From the NCBI GenBank assembly GCA_018340375.1, contig JAFFJZ010000004.1, positions 21,674,001 through 21,738,000 on the forward strand: 64,000 nt of DNA, given 5' to 3'. How positions within the stretch are numbered: the first letter of the stretch is position 1; the number at the start of each line of letters is the position of its first letter. The position numbers were made by a program, and so were the translations under genes. Below, piece by piece: positions 1 through 10,150 of the stretch. Under the pieces are notes generated by a model. It was not told the DNA's origin. It worked only from the letters and a program-made list of their open reading frames with translations, and searched no databases. This DNA comes from Gonatopus flavifemur (taxonomy: Eukaryota > Arthropoda > Insecta > Hymenoptera > Dryinidae).

Positions 1-30
1 TGATAATAAAAACACACACAAATTTTCAAG

Positions 31-142
31 GAGGTGGAAGATATGTTTTTGGGCCCAACCGATTTGAAGAAACCCAAAGGCCCGGCGAGGCTGAAAAAAA
101 TTCTTGAAAAACGTGAAGCCATTCTCAATAAATGGCGTGATG
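31..142 (+). CDS. milt: Probable upstream coding exon of milton
   Basis: The exon starts after an acceptor (TTTTCAAG, AG at 29-30) and ends before a donor GTAGGA at 143. It is open throughout and reads as a basic, probably helical peptide beginning EVEDMFLGPTDLKKPKGPAR and ending ILNKWRD plus one extra base. That leftover G joined to the AG opening the 18,691 exon makes GAG (Glu), giving KWRD-E-VCSGGELPEVEI. Glu or Asp just before VCS is what I recall for this site in fly milton and mammalian TRAK proteins. The intron would be 18.5 kb. The phase match has a one-in-three chance of arising by accident and I do not recognise the peptide itself, so ownership by milton is an inference. The alternative is an exon of an unrelated gene upstream of the window. 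Confidence 0.5.
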
Positions 143-1620
143 GTAGGATGAGAAGGGAATATTTTTCTTTAATAAATATACAACATCTTGTCAAATTCTA
201 TACAAAACATTATCGTCTTGGCTTCCGGATTACAGGCATCTGTACATGAATTTCAAATTTTTCGCGCCAATTCCATTCTTTGGTTTTGTAATAAAAAGAA
301 AAAAAAACAAATAAAAATTTCGAATGATATCAATGATAAAATATGAAAAATCATTTCAAAGAAATAGGTTGCAGACATTCGAAGCGAATTGTAATAAATT
401 GTGTGTATACCATTGCAACGATGTTTCACGTGTATCCGTACATGATGTCATGAAGCATGAAATTATGTTTCTAGAGAAACAGACGAATAGTAATTGACTT
501 GCGCTACATTGTTACTTGGGTAACCATCGTACGAAAAACAATTGATTGCGATCGGTGCAACTACGTCTTTCGTCGTCTCTTGTTCAAACTCGAGTATCTT
601 ACGTGATTCAAAAGAATTGTTATCCACCAATTGATGAAATTCGATGCAAATTCCAGAAAATAGTGATGACGTTACCGTTATATAACCCATCTCATCCCGC
701 TTGAATCCCTGGATCGAACGATGAATAGAATATTTACTCGATCCGAGTGATTTTGAGAATTCTAATGAATTCTAATCGATGTTTCGATTCACAGTATAAT
801 ATTTATACTCCTTGCGATTATCACCGAGCGAAGACCTAATTCGTTTAACCGAATCGTGTCATTGCCAGAGATTTGCCATGATTGAAACTTCCCCTTTTAC
901 CTACTTGTTCATTGTTTGCAAAAATTAAAACTGGAGTCATTCAGAGAAATATATATACGTATTTGTATGACTCAAAAATGTGATGAATACATGATTATAA
1001 TTAATAGTAATGACGAGTTATGTAAAAGTAAGACTTGAGATTTCAATTTTATACTCTGTTGATAATGTTCCTTGTATCATGTGAGAACTGAAATGTGGTA
1101 TCGCGCGTTCTTTACCTTCTGAGAATTCAGAATAGTTTCTTTACCTTGATAATTCATCGGAGATCAGTGGTGTGGCAGCACCTGTTCAATGAAAGTCGAA
1201 GGATACCAGGGAAGTACAAGAATATTTATTGTTCACTACATATCTCTACCTGTGTAAAGCATTCGTTACGACCAGAATATAAATCTTGCGATGATGAATT
1301 GCAAAGATGTTTGATGGAGAGGTACGTTTTTGTTTTGTCATGTTGTTGTTTTATGCATAGTAATATTTTTCTTTCGACTATAAACAACTTCAGACAATTC
1401 GCAAAGGTCTCGCATTCAAAGTGATATAAAACAAAATACAAGGTTCGTTCGGTAGAAACATGTGGAAGAAGCCTCAAAAGCAGAAAAGATGTGAAAATAT
1501 TGGAGTGAATGTATACAATTTTGTTAAATGATGAATAGAAATCAACGCTTCGGAGGTCAACAACTAACTGGCCTTGTTAGTTAATAACCCAACTATGCGG
1601 CTATGTCATAAAAGAAATGT
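143..1620. other. Milton intron, no gene seen
   Basis: AT-rich, mostly non-repetitive sequence. Short open frames at 463-690 (-), 1095-1424 (+) and 1226-1477 (-) have no recognisable domain and no convincing exon borders. I see no repeat larger than a few tens of bases. Confidence 0.5.
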
Positions 1621-1621
1621 T

Positions 1622-1710
1622 GCTGAAATTTGAATCGTTTATTGAAATGAATTAGTAATCGAGTAACAAAATATTCAAATGTTTGAAACCCAAAATCTTG
1701 CATTACATTT
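1622..1710 (+). mobile_element. Partial copy of the TTTGAATCGTTTA foldback family
   Basis: Starts CTGAAATTTGAATCGTTTAT and continues with about 60 bases that match the reverse complement of 55,945-56,022, including CGTTTATTGAAA and the ACCCAAAATC block. The other terminus is missing, so this is a one-ended fragment. Better copies lie at 45,660-45,863, 55,832-56,022 and 57,902-60,330. Confidence 0.6.
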
Positions 1711-1827
1711 TCTCAACTGTATTTTCAGTGCCAAGAACTCAATTTGAGGGAATGGATAACGATACCCTGTGGTGAAATTTCCATAAAATCGCATAGACGG
1801 ATTTCATGGATTTTGATTCAGATGCAC

Positions 1828-1925
1828 GGGAAAAAATAATTCGCTATGATAGCTAGGAATTAGCTGTGGTAGCTATTGTGGGTATTTCACAATAAAAAGT
1901 AAATCTTAATTCTATGATCGACTGA
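1828..1925. mobile_element. Fragment of the AGCT-rich foldback family
   Basis: Begins CACGGGAAAAAATAATTCGC and then alternates GATAGCTA and TTAGCTGTGGTAGCT words. The same terminus and words occur at 40,439-41,083. Only one end is recognisable here. Confidence 0.5.
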
Positions 1926-2019
1926 TTTTCAGATAAGGCTTAAAATCAACAATGTTACGATTTCAGCCGTGATATGGGATGAAAGAGAGTTATGGCCGTA
2001 TTAAATTGAATTAAATCGC

Positions 2020-3130
2020 CCTAGTGAAAATCGAGGATAGAAATGGATAGAAAAATTCGTATTCGCTTCTATCCACTTTGAACGTCATTTTCTGCACCAC
2101 TTTTGGACATTGACCTGGATAGAAATTTGGTTTATCCATTTCATTCGATAAAAATGGATTAGGAAAAGTGAGGATCGAGAATAGGAATGGATAAGGAAAT
2201 TCCCAGGTAGGAAATGCCAATATTGACAAGTGGCCCATGCTTGGCAAAATACTGGGCTGCCAAGCATCGCGAACCAATATTGGTCCAATATACAACCGTT
2301 GTTCATTCTAAAAACCATACCGGGTTTCATAGGAAATGTTAATATGACAACTGGTGCAAGCTTGGCAAAATATTGGGCTGCCAAACATGGCGAACCAATA
2401 TCAACCCAATATAAAGCCGTTTGTTATTTGAGAACCCACACCATGTTCCATAAGGAATGCCTATACAACAAATGGTTCAAGATTGGCAAAACATTAAGCT
2501 ACCAAGCATGGCGAACCAATATCGGCCCAATAATAAACCATTTGTTATCTGAGAATTTATACCACGTTTCGTAGGTTATGTCATTGAAACAAGTGGTTGA
2601 AGCTTGGCGAAACATTAAACTGTCAAGCATGGTGGACCAATATAGGGCCAATGTACAACCAATGTTTATTTGAGAACCTATGCCACATCTCCATGTTTGT
2701 GATTTTTACAGAGTTGTACCGATATCCCTGCTAAAAATCTTATCGTACTCCAAGAAGTATGTTTGGAGAATCAGGTTGAAGCATGGCAAAAGTTAATATA
2801 CACAACTTGGGCCAGGTCCGGTTTAATCGTATGAGCCAAGCTCCAAAATACTCATGATACATATATCATGAGACATTGGGCCATGCTTGGCATTGCATTC
2901 TGGCCCAATATTGAGTACCAAGCCTGGCACGAGGTTATCATCCCAAGCTTTCACCAAGCTTAGGCCATTTTTTCTCATGGAGTCTGGCCCAATATAAGTC
3001 ATAATTGGGCCAAGATCGGGCCAAGCTTGGTCCATTTGTTAATTCCTACTTGTATTCATTCCTACCCACTTCCAATGTCATTTTCTGCACCGCTTTTTGA
3101 CATCGGGCCTGAATAGGGATTTATTTGTTG
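2020..3130. repeat. Composite repeat block with flanking direct repeats
   Basis: Two direct copies of a ~65 bp segment containing GTCATTTTCTGCACC (near 2,080 and 3,075) bracket a block made of CTTGGC, CCAAGC and GGCCCAATAT words. The left half is the 121 bp tandem array listed separately. The right half (2,860-3,035) carries the same words in a more scattered arrangement. A reverse-oriented fragment of the family lies at 36,290-36,460, so it is dispersed rather than a local expansion. Confidence 0.65.
2233..2690 (+). repeat. Tandem repeat, 121 bp unit, about 4 copies
   Basis: The word [CA]TTGGC[AG]AAA recurs at 2240, 2361, 2482 and 2603, an exact period of 121 bases. Each unit also holds CCAA[GA]CAT, CGAACCAATAT, a second CCAATA box and a GAGAAC..A block. 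Units differ by 20-30 percent, so the array is old. The open frames over it are by-products of the lack of stops. Confidence 0.85.
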
Positions 3131-3184
3131 TATCCGTTTTAATGCATGAACATGAATTATAGTTTAATTGGGTTTCCATTTGAA

Positions 3185-3640
3185 TTAAATATTATTTGAA
3201 TGTCACTTTATATTTCAATTGTAATAAGATTCCTTTATCTTTCTCAATCCCAAAAAATGGATTCAAGTGTACATCTGTTCATTCATTCAATAAAATATGA
3301 ATCCACTCTATCCATTTCAATATATCAAAATTAATTAGAGTTGATCATGATCTTCAATGAGGATTAAATACCATTCAGAATGTCACTTGATCTTTCAACT
3401 GTAATAAGATGCCTTGACCTTATTCAATCCCAAAAAATGAATTTCAGTGTACATCTGTTGATTTATTCTGATCTCCAATAAAATATGAATCCGCTCAATC
3501 CATTTCAATACATGAAAATTAATTGCAGTTAATTATGATTTTCAATGAGGATTAAATACCATTCTGAATGTCACTTAATCTTGCGGTTGTAATGAAATAT
3601 CATTATTCTATCCAACCCCAGAAGATGAAATCAACAAAAT
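3185..3640 (+). repeat. Tandem repeat, ~180-188 bp unit, about 2.5 copies
   Basis: GAATGTCACTT recurs at 3198, 3378 and 3566, followed each time by a CAATCCCAAAAAATG-like block, a GTGTACATCTGTT-like block and AATAAAATATGAATCC. The sequence differs from the 121 bp array next to it. Confidence 0.8.
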
Positions 3641-3970
3641 ATATGTGGATTCATTCTGATTATCAATTCAGAGATTGAACAGGATAGGGGATGAAAAAAT
3701 ATTGAAATGGATTCAATGTCTATACCGTGATCAGTATAAAAATGGATTGAATTATCGCGACCTGAAATTCAGTACGTGTACAGTCAACTGGGGTGAAGAC
3801 TATCATTCATTTTTTATACTCCAATCGACATTTATCCCTAAAAAAATGCTGCATCCAAAAGATCGCCTTCGCCCTATAGTGATCGTCTCCACCCCAGTTT
3901 ACGGTAATAGACATTATATCCCAAATTTAGCATTGAGAAGGATTAAAAATTCAAATGGATAAAAGGTTTT

Positions 3971-4144
3971 CTTTCCTTCCTTCCGATAGATCCGTAATGC
4001 CAATTCATTGTTAATTGATTAGGAACATTTTCAAGTGGATAAATATGTGAGAAATATTCTTCTGAACGTGTTCATGCACTTGAAAATGTTTCTAATCAAT
4101 TGAGAATGAAATGACAACAAGGATCTATCGGAAAGAAAGGAAAG
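3971..4144. mobile_element. Foldback element
   Basis: Outer arms CCGATAGATCC and GGATCTATCGG, extended by CTTTCCTT and AAGGAAAG, pair with inner arms ACATTTTCAAGTG and CACTTGAAAATGT. The inverted symmetry runs over ~170 bp with a short central loop. No coding capacity; probably a MITE. Confidence 0.65.
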
Positions 4145-4464
4145 GAGTAATTAAACCCACGGTTTATACGTTATGGATTGAGAACTCAATGTTCTCATTC
4201 AGATTTGAATTTTAAATAATAATTATTATTCTTCCTCCTGACAATTAACTGAAAACTTATAAATTATTGATTTAACTTTATAAAATATATAGAAATGCAA
4301 TTTTTTGAATTTCGAATGTCGCGGGTGTAGAATACATATGTAAATTACTCCCGATTTTTTCACGTAAAATACATAGTTTTTTGCGTATCAAAAACTGTGT
4401 ATGATACATCATGTATTTTACTCTAACAACCCTGCCTGTAGGCATAAAGATATTATGCTCAGCG

Positions 4465-4547
4465 TTGCCAGGTTAGGGGGATTTCTAAGGGAATCTACCA
4501 ATGAATTGGTCCCATTGAATGGAGTAGCCAATGAACAAACCTGGCAA
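4465..4547. repeat. Inverted repeat GTTGCCAGGTT / AACCTGGCAAC
   Basis: Eleven-base arms separated by ~60 bp, with no further pairing. Too small to classify. Confidence 0.4.
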
Positions 4548-4752
4548 CAGAGACTATGTTTCCACCAGGCGTAAGTAAAACAGGATTGAAATGGAATTAT
4601 CTAATCGCGATCCAAGCATTCTTTTGTAGAAAATGTACCTGTCTGTTCAGTGGTCATTTCTTGTGATTCAATCCTATCTCAATTCTGTTTCAAGTCCGAT
4701 GGAGCAACAGTTCGTGATATACTAGAGGATGCAAGCCATAGCCAAACGTACA

Positions 4753-5002
4753 AGTGGGAGCGTTACACTACTAAAAAGAGAGAATAAATATGGTGAGGTG
4801 AGCATCCTTGTCTTTCTTTATGTTAAAAGACAAAGACATGCACCTCTCTTTTCTAAGTACGGGGTCTTTTAGCTGAAAAAGTTTTTGGACGAATCGACAT
4901 GATTTGACAATCGCTAGTCGCTTTCAGAGAACTGTAGGGAATGACTAGCGACTGTCAAATCATGTCCCTTCGGCCAAAAACTTTTTTGATCGAAAGAACC
5001 CC
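4753..5002. repeat. Two adjacent hairpins (first half of the hairpin cluster)
   Basis: The first hairpin (about 4,755-4,855) pairs AAAAGAGAG..GGTGAGCATCC with GCACCTCTCTTTT around a loop near 4,825. The second has ~60 base arms, 4,861-4,920 against 4,944-5,002. It begins GGGGTCTTTT and ends AAAGAACCCC, with GACATGATTTGACA mirrored by TGTCAAATCATGTC and a 23 bp loop. Arm identity is about 85 percent. Confidence 0.75.
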
Positions 5003-5085
5003 AACCCTCTCTGTTTTATAGTTGACAGCTGTTCCTTTCTACATATGGGACGGCCATGTTTACGGACTGGCTTCCTCTAGGATAA

Positions 5086-5335
5086 GGCTGGAAACTCATG
5101 CGAGCGTTTCGACGCCGCGTCAACATTGGTTGAAGCAAGAGATCCCACAGCTTCTCTTCTTTCAACCAGTGTTGACGCGGCGTCGAAACGCTCGCATGAT
5201 TTTCCAGCCTGAGGGGCCTATTTCATGGGAGCTTCTGCATCAAGCGTCAACATTGGAAGAAACGAGTGGTCCAACAGGTTCTCTCTGTTCTTCCAATGTT
5301 GACGCTTGATGCTGAAGCTGCCATGAAATGGGCCC
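5086..5335. repeat. Two back-to-back long hairpins sharing GCGTCAACA
   Basis: Hairpin 1: arms 5,086-5,134 and 5,161-5,209, 49 bases each with two mismatches, loop 26 bases. Hairpin 2: arms 5,214-5,261 and 5,288-5,335, 48 bases each with three mismatches, loop 26 bases. Only four bases separate them. Both arms contain GCGTCAACATTGG at the same place near the loop while the outer sequence differs, so the two hairpins are diverged duplicates. Their GC content is well above the surroundings. In one frame the two left arms read AASTLVE and HQASTLEE, which hints at an origin in coding sequence. They could be a MITE pair or the source of a hairpin RNA. Confidence 0.8.
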
Positions 5336-5555
5336 TTAACATCTCTATGCCTTCAGAGGTTTCTTTTATTTCTTTTAATCCTATGCCTTTGGGTTAAGGA
5401 GTTGGTGTGCGGGCTGATCTCTATGGACGTTGACGTAAAAATTTCTTTCATTATGAAGATTCAAGAGCTTTAGTAATTTGATAGAATGAAATGACCCCAT
5501 TGATTTCGAATACCGAGGTGTTTAGGTGATCCTACAGTCTTAGCATACTCGAAAA
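5336..5555. other. No feature beyond a weak inverted repeat
   Basis: CCTTAAC near 5,333 and GTTAAGG near 5,393 are inverted and may close the hairpin cluster. The rest is unremarkable. Confidence 0.35.
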
Positions 5556-5690
5556 TTGCGGGTAACCCGAAAAACCCGGGTAACCTGAAAATCTCGGGTG
5601 AACCGAAAATTTCGGGTACCCGACCCGACACTCGCATTGAATACCCGACCCGGCTCGAAAAAGTTCAATACCCGCGCACCCCTAGAAATT
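5556..5690. repeat. Short-period repeat of CGGGTAACCCGAAAA
   Basis: Five or so degenerate units of about 16 bases (CGGGT[AG]ACCCGAAAAT) followed by ACCCGACCCG words. It stands out by its GC content and CpG number in an AT-rich region. Confidence 0.65.
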
Positions 5691-5704
5691 ACGTATAAAA
5701 GAGT

Positions 5705-6450
5705 GCACCCAATCAGAATTTAACAACTGGCGCAGTACTGCGCCAGTACCGGCTAACACTGGCGGGGTGCTGGCGGTCTGCACTGCAGCAGTACTGGCAT
5801 TTGTCCGAAATGATAACGCTTTTCCGTACTGGGTACTTGGTACTGGCACAGTACTGGTAATCGGTAATGGTCTTCAGTACCGGCGCAATACGCCCAATCA
5901 GAATTCCACAACTAGCGCTGTACTGCGCCAGTACCGGCTAAGACTGGCGGGGTACTGGTGGTCTATACTGCAGCAGTACTGGCATTTGTCCGAAATGATA
6001 ACGCTTTTCCATACTGGGTACGTGCTAGCTGACTCTTGGGGTCCCAATACTGGCACTGTACTCCGCCTGTTGTCAACATTGGCATACTTCGGTTTTTTCT
6101 GATTGGGTGATTTCCTATTATTTGCAATCGCTGCAGTGCCTGCATTGTATCAGTACTTGGTCGACATAAAGCTTTCAGTATTGGTGTATCAGTACTGGCA
6201 TAGTACTGTACCAGTACTTGGTCGACATCAAGCTTTCAGTATTGGTGTATCAGTACTGGCATAGTACTGTATCAATACTTGGTCGAAATCAAACTTTCAA
6301 TACTGGTGTATCAGTACTGGTATAGTACTGTATTTCTATGTATCCAGTACTAAATCCGTACGTGCTAGCCGACTCTTGGGGGCCCAATACTGGCACTGTA
6401 CTCCGCCTGTTGTCAACATTGGCATACTTCGGTTTTTTCTGATTGGGCAC
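5705..6450. repeat. Composite array of CAGTACTGG words
   Basis: Three levels of repetition. A ~185 bp unit is duplicated head to tail (CCCAATCAGAATT at 5,708 and 5,893, with GGCGCAGTACTG and ATGATAACGCTTTTCC blocks). Three copies of a 61 bp unit follow (CAGTACTTGGTCGA near 6,151, 6,212 and 6,273). A ~90 bp segment from GTACGTGCTAGC to TTTTTTCTGATTGGG appears at about 6,018-6,107 and again at 6,358-6,448, bracketing the 61 bp array. The same GTACTGG words fill the element at 24,950-27,140. Confidence 0.85.
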
Positions 6451-6584
6451 TGCCAGAGCTATAACAGCACAGACTGGAATTGAACAAGATGTCATTGTTT
6501 ATAAAGGTCGGAGAGAATCTCCGCATCAACATTCACCAAATCGAGAGGGAACCGAAACAGAAGTTATAAAGCAGAGACTGAACA

Positions 6585-7298
6585 ATTCCTATCAATGATG
6601 TCAAAGACACTTTTGAACTCCCTCGAGAAGAAGTTCCAGACGATTTGCTGCCGGTGATGGATTAATTTGATGAATATTATGTGAGTGGACGACGAGGAAG
6701 AGGAAGAAGGAGGGCTGTTCCCCCGCGGTACCTAATCAAAATTTGGAATCAAAATGAAGCAACTTTGACAGGAAATCACAAAACAAATAATGTTACACGG
6801 AGAGAAATTTGTAGTTGAATTTACTATGTTATTATTGTTCCCAAGGAACAGACTGAATTCTATCGGATTTTACTATGAAGGGCATATTTTTACTATGGTA
6901 CAACAATAGAATGCTGATCATATTTACTATGTTTTATGGGGGAACCCGTCATAGTTCAGTCTGTTCCTTGGAAACAATAATAACATAGTAAATTTAACTA
7001 CAAATTTCTCTCCGTGTAGTGAAGGATGGCACAACCGACTCCACATTGTGGTAGGCAAACATCATCCGGATTTATACTCTTCCCTCACAGAATTTCAGAA
7101 GGAACAGGCGGACACTGAGATCAAACTTGCAAAATTAAGTTTAGGGAAAATAATCAAGGCTGCACAGAAAAAGAAATAGCTGACATTAGAAGACCGAATA
7201 AACGAGGAAGCAAAAAATGTAACTGAAAGTTATGAAGATTATAAATCCCATGATCGAGTACGTGATTTTTTGCAGGATTGTTTTATAGGAAAATTGTA
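6585..7298 (+). pseudogene. Decayed MULE-type transposase, C-terminal part, split by a MITE
   Basis: The frame reads INDVKDTFELPREEVPDDLL, then FDEYYVSGRRGRGRR, PPRYLIKIWNQNEATL, then after the MITE EGWHNRLHIVVGKHHPDLYS and FQKEQADTEI. The EGWHNR..GKHHP..FQKEQADTEI block is characteristic of the C-terminal end of MULE transposase-like proteins, often seen with FLYWCH zinc fingers in insects. It is broken by a TAA at 6,663 where the family has Tyr before Phe-Asp, by a TAG after KAAQKKK, and by the 221 bp MITE at 6,796-7,016. Upstream of ~6,585 the frame is lost, so the catalytic domain is absent or unrecognisable. This is a dead copy. Confidence 0.8.
6796..7016. mobile_element. TA-flanked MITE inside the MULE pseudogene
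   Basis: Perfectly folding 221 bp element with ~65 base arms beginning CACGGAGAGAAATTTGTAGT and containing TTCCTTGG/CCAAGGAA, flanked by TA at 6,794-6,795 and 7,017-7,018. Removing the element and one TA restores the open frame NNVSEGWHN across the junction, which proves the ends and the TA duplication. The TA target fits the Tc1/mariner-like group. Confidence 0.9.
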
Positions 7299-7484
7299 AG
7301 GAGAATAAAAGATTACTGTAAAATTGAAATAAAGAATGAATACTTTTTCGGGAACATTAGCATTCGTGAAAATGGATTCGGCAAAAAAGCATTCGTGAAA
7401 ATATCTGTTCAGGAATTATCCGACCGGAAAAATGTCCGGGTACCGTCTGTAAACCTGAATAACATGAAAGACGAAAAAAAAATC

Positions 7485-7561
7485 GCCGACTGGCGAAGGT
7501 TTTTCGACAACATCGATCCTTACTGGTAATCGATTTTGTCGAAAAACCTCCGCCAGTCGTC
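7485..7561. repeat. Hairpin with 33-base arms
   Basis: GACTGGCGAAGGTTTTTCGA pairs with TCGAAAAACCTCCGCCAGTC around an 11 base loop, two or three mismatches. It lies ~190 bp downstream of the MULE remnant and may be part of that transposon's terminal region, but no matching partner is seen upstream. Confidence 0.7.
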
Positions 7562-8444
7562 CGCCAATATCATTTGATCTCATCCCATTAATTTATCACG
7601 GAATAAGTCGAGTCAACTTCAAGTGATCATGACATTTCTAAAACATATCTGGGATCATTATTTTCAGAAAAACTTGAAGAATTATTGGAAAATGAGAGTT
7701 TTCTGAATAATTGCTCATAATTTATCAGGTTATAGCTTTCGTTAACAACGTTGTTGCCAAAAAAAATGCAGTCTATTCCTCACCAATAATACGAATCAAC
7801 GATGTTGGGTAATGGTTGTAATTCCAAATCCTCAATAAATTATTGAATTACCGATCCAATCACCTTCTCGAGAAATTAACATAATATTTAAAAATGGGAA
7901 TGCATTTTGAAGGAAATGTCTTTTCTATAGCGGTAAACTGCACGATCGATTAGTGAAGGATGAAAAATCAATGCATGCATCAATCAAAATTCAATGAGAA
8001 AATAAAATATTTCATACGTTTAGAAAAAAGGGTTAAAATTTGAAGTGATGTAACTACGTTTGTACTATTTTTTTATAAGAATCAGATTTCGCGAGGGTAT
8101 TGGATTGTTTCATAAACGAGACGCTTGAAAGACAACGCGAGACTGTTGCGAACCGAAAACATCTCACAGAATGAGAGTTCAATTACAATTCATGATATTT
8201 TAGATCCTAAATTTCGCTACTCAGCCAGCTTATTCGAGCCCCTGAGGAATGATTCCATTTTCAAAAAAGATCGTGGATTTCTAAATATTGAGAACAGCTC
8301 TAATGTATTGTTTTCACATTTGAGAACATATTTTTAGGATGATCATGAAAGAAAAAGTCTTTATTCTCGTGGCATTTGCATAAAAATCGAACAGAACTCC
8401 ACTGGAAAAAATCACGTGGGATTTCTACGTAGAATCAGCAGAAT
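7562..8444. other. Milton intron, no gene seen
   Basis: AT-rich sequence without recognised repeats. The open frame 8,125-8,337 has no recognisable domain. Confidence 0.45.
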
Positions 8445-8828
8445 AGAGATCGACCGAAAATTTTTGCCGAAAATGATTAAGATTGAAGTTGTGATTATTG
8501 GTTTCGAAAAAAACTTAGGACTGGACGTTTGAAGTGTAGACGAGCTCCTTAATAATCCAATTATCATACTTACGATCACATTCCATTGTAATTAACAAAA
8601 TACTTGCGATTTTCGGTTTACAATTTCGGCCGACAAGCATTAGCCGAAAATTTAAACCGAAAATCGAAATTATTTCATTAATCACATTGATATGTGATCT
8701 TAAGTATGATAATTGCATTATTAAGGAGCTTATCTACACTTCCAACGTCCAATACCGAGTTTTTTTCGAAACCAATAATCAGAGCTTCAATTTTAGTCAG
8801 TTTCGGCAAAAAATTTCGGTCGATCTCT
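8445..8828. mobile_element. Foldback element with ~137 bp arms
   Basis: The arms begin AGAGATCGACCGAAAATTTT and carry GTTTCGAAAAAAACT and CTCCTTAATAAT. Their mirror ends CGATCTCT at 8,828. The loop contains a second inverted pair, CGATTTTCGGTTTA and TAAACCGAAAATCG. Arm identity is roughly 85 percent. No coding capacity. Confidence 0.85.
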
Positions 8829-10000
8829 ACAGCAGAGAATTCATCAGTCGTTCAACGATGAAAGCGTCAAAATGTGAGAATCTCAAGTTCTCTTCTACAC
8901 ATGAACGAAGTGTTTCGAGTCTTTGAATACGAAATTTCACAATGTATAAGGTAATGATGTCCGCAAAATAATGGAATTACTGGATTTGCGTTTGGAAATT
9001 GTAATTCTTCTCATTCACTTTACTTCCACTGGGATGGATGCTGTAATGAAGACGATGAATTCGTAGAATTCACAATTTGAAGCCTCGAAGCGTACTATTG
9101 TTGTAGCATGTACAGGATTTTATAATTATGATTTTTCAGTCTATCATAAAACACAGTCTAGTTAAGAATTTTCCAAAAAATAAACAATTGTCTATATTAT
9201 GTAAAAATACACTGAAAAAAATTGTTTGTTGTGGTAACAAAGAATTGTCGTTGAAATGTGACCAACAAAATTTTTTGGTTGAAACAACAAAAATTGTGTT
9301 CAGCTCAACTTTATGATTGATGACATTCTCAGAAAAATCCTTCTTCAGTGTATTCTAAATGTTTCTCTACAATGACAAGTTGAAAATTTTTGTCAATTCT
9401 TCAAAATGAATGTCCATAAAGGATGATGAACCTTACAAGGATTCAGTACTGCATTAATCAAGGATTGCGACTTGTATGAACTGTTTATCCAAAAAAGGAG
9501 ACGTTCAAATCAGAGAATCTCATATTTTCCTCTATGAAAACTAATTGGGAATTTTTTGTTTCCCAAAAATAACGTCACAGAATTGTTTGCCAGAGAGATC
9601 GTGACTTTGAACAATTATTGATTCAACAGCTAATTAGCCGTAATCACGGTGTATCATATAGGTCACACAAGTTCATATCTTGGCTGTATAAAATTTTGTG
9701 GTTTTAATGCTGCCCTTCACATTGCTATCACTAGCGGCGCCACCTGATTTTAATGTACAGGTCACGTGATTTTGTTTACATTTATACAACTTCATACCGC
9801 AAATATTCAAAATAATGGATTTTTGAAGGTTGATAATGATTAATCCAGATAAAAAAATATTGAAGCCTGTAAGTCCTTGATTCTTCCGGTTACTTTGGTT
9901 CAATCGTTACATTTCATTCAACAAAATTGACTTTGGTACACTTTCATCAGTTTTAAATCAGAGTTTTCGGATGTTATCTTCAATTTAGGTTATAAACATA
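8829..10000. other. Milton intron with one small possible MITE
   Basis: At 9,211-9,306 CACTGAAAAAAATTGTTTG opens a ~95 bp stretch with weak inverted symmetry (AACAAAG/ACAAAATT), resembling the CAC.G..AAAA group without a clear second end. Nothing else is recognised. Confidence 0.35.
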
Positions 10001-10004
10001 TTTC

Positions 10005-10150
10005 AGGGTTCAGACAGAACTGGAATTCCGGGAAATTCGGGAAAACTCAGGGAAATAAAAATTGGACTCAAAACACCGGGAATTCTCAGGGAAGTTATCA
10101 AAAATTCCCAAAAACCTGGAAATCTCAAGGGAAATCACTAGAAGTTTTTC
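10005..10150. repeat. Degenerate GGGAAATTC / CAGGGAA repeat
   Basis: GGAATTCCGGGAAATTCGGG and many variants of CAGGGAA and CCGGGAATT crowd into 145 bp. Related CCCTGA or CCAGGA words occur near 46,370, 54,480 and 60,660-60,800, several of them next to GGGTTC[CA][CG]ACA. Confidence 0.5.

Noticed and set aside
2011..2574. Overlapping ~95-114 codon frames on both strands
   Set aside because: Open because of the 121 bp tandem array; no codon bias or domain.
5022..5309. 95-codon open frame
   Set aside because: It runs through both hairpins; the two halves mirror each other, so openness comes from the inverted repeats.
5556..6450. CRISPR-like array
   Set aside because: Repeats are contiguous or palindromic with no unique spacers of constant length, and the genome is eukaryotic.
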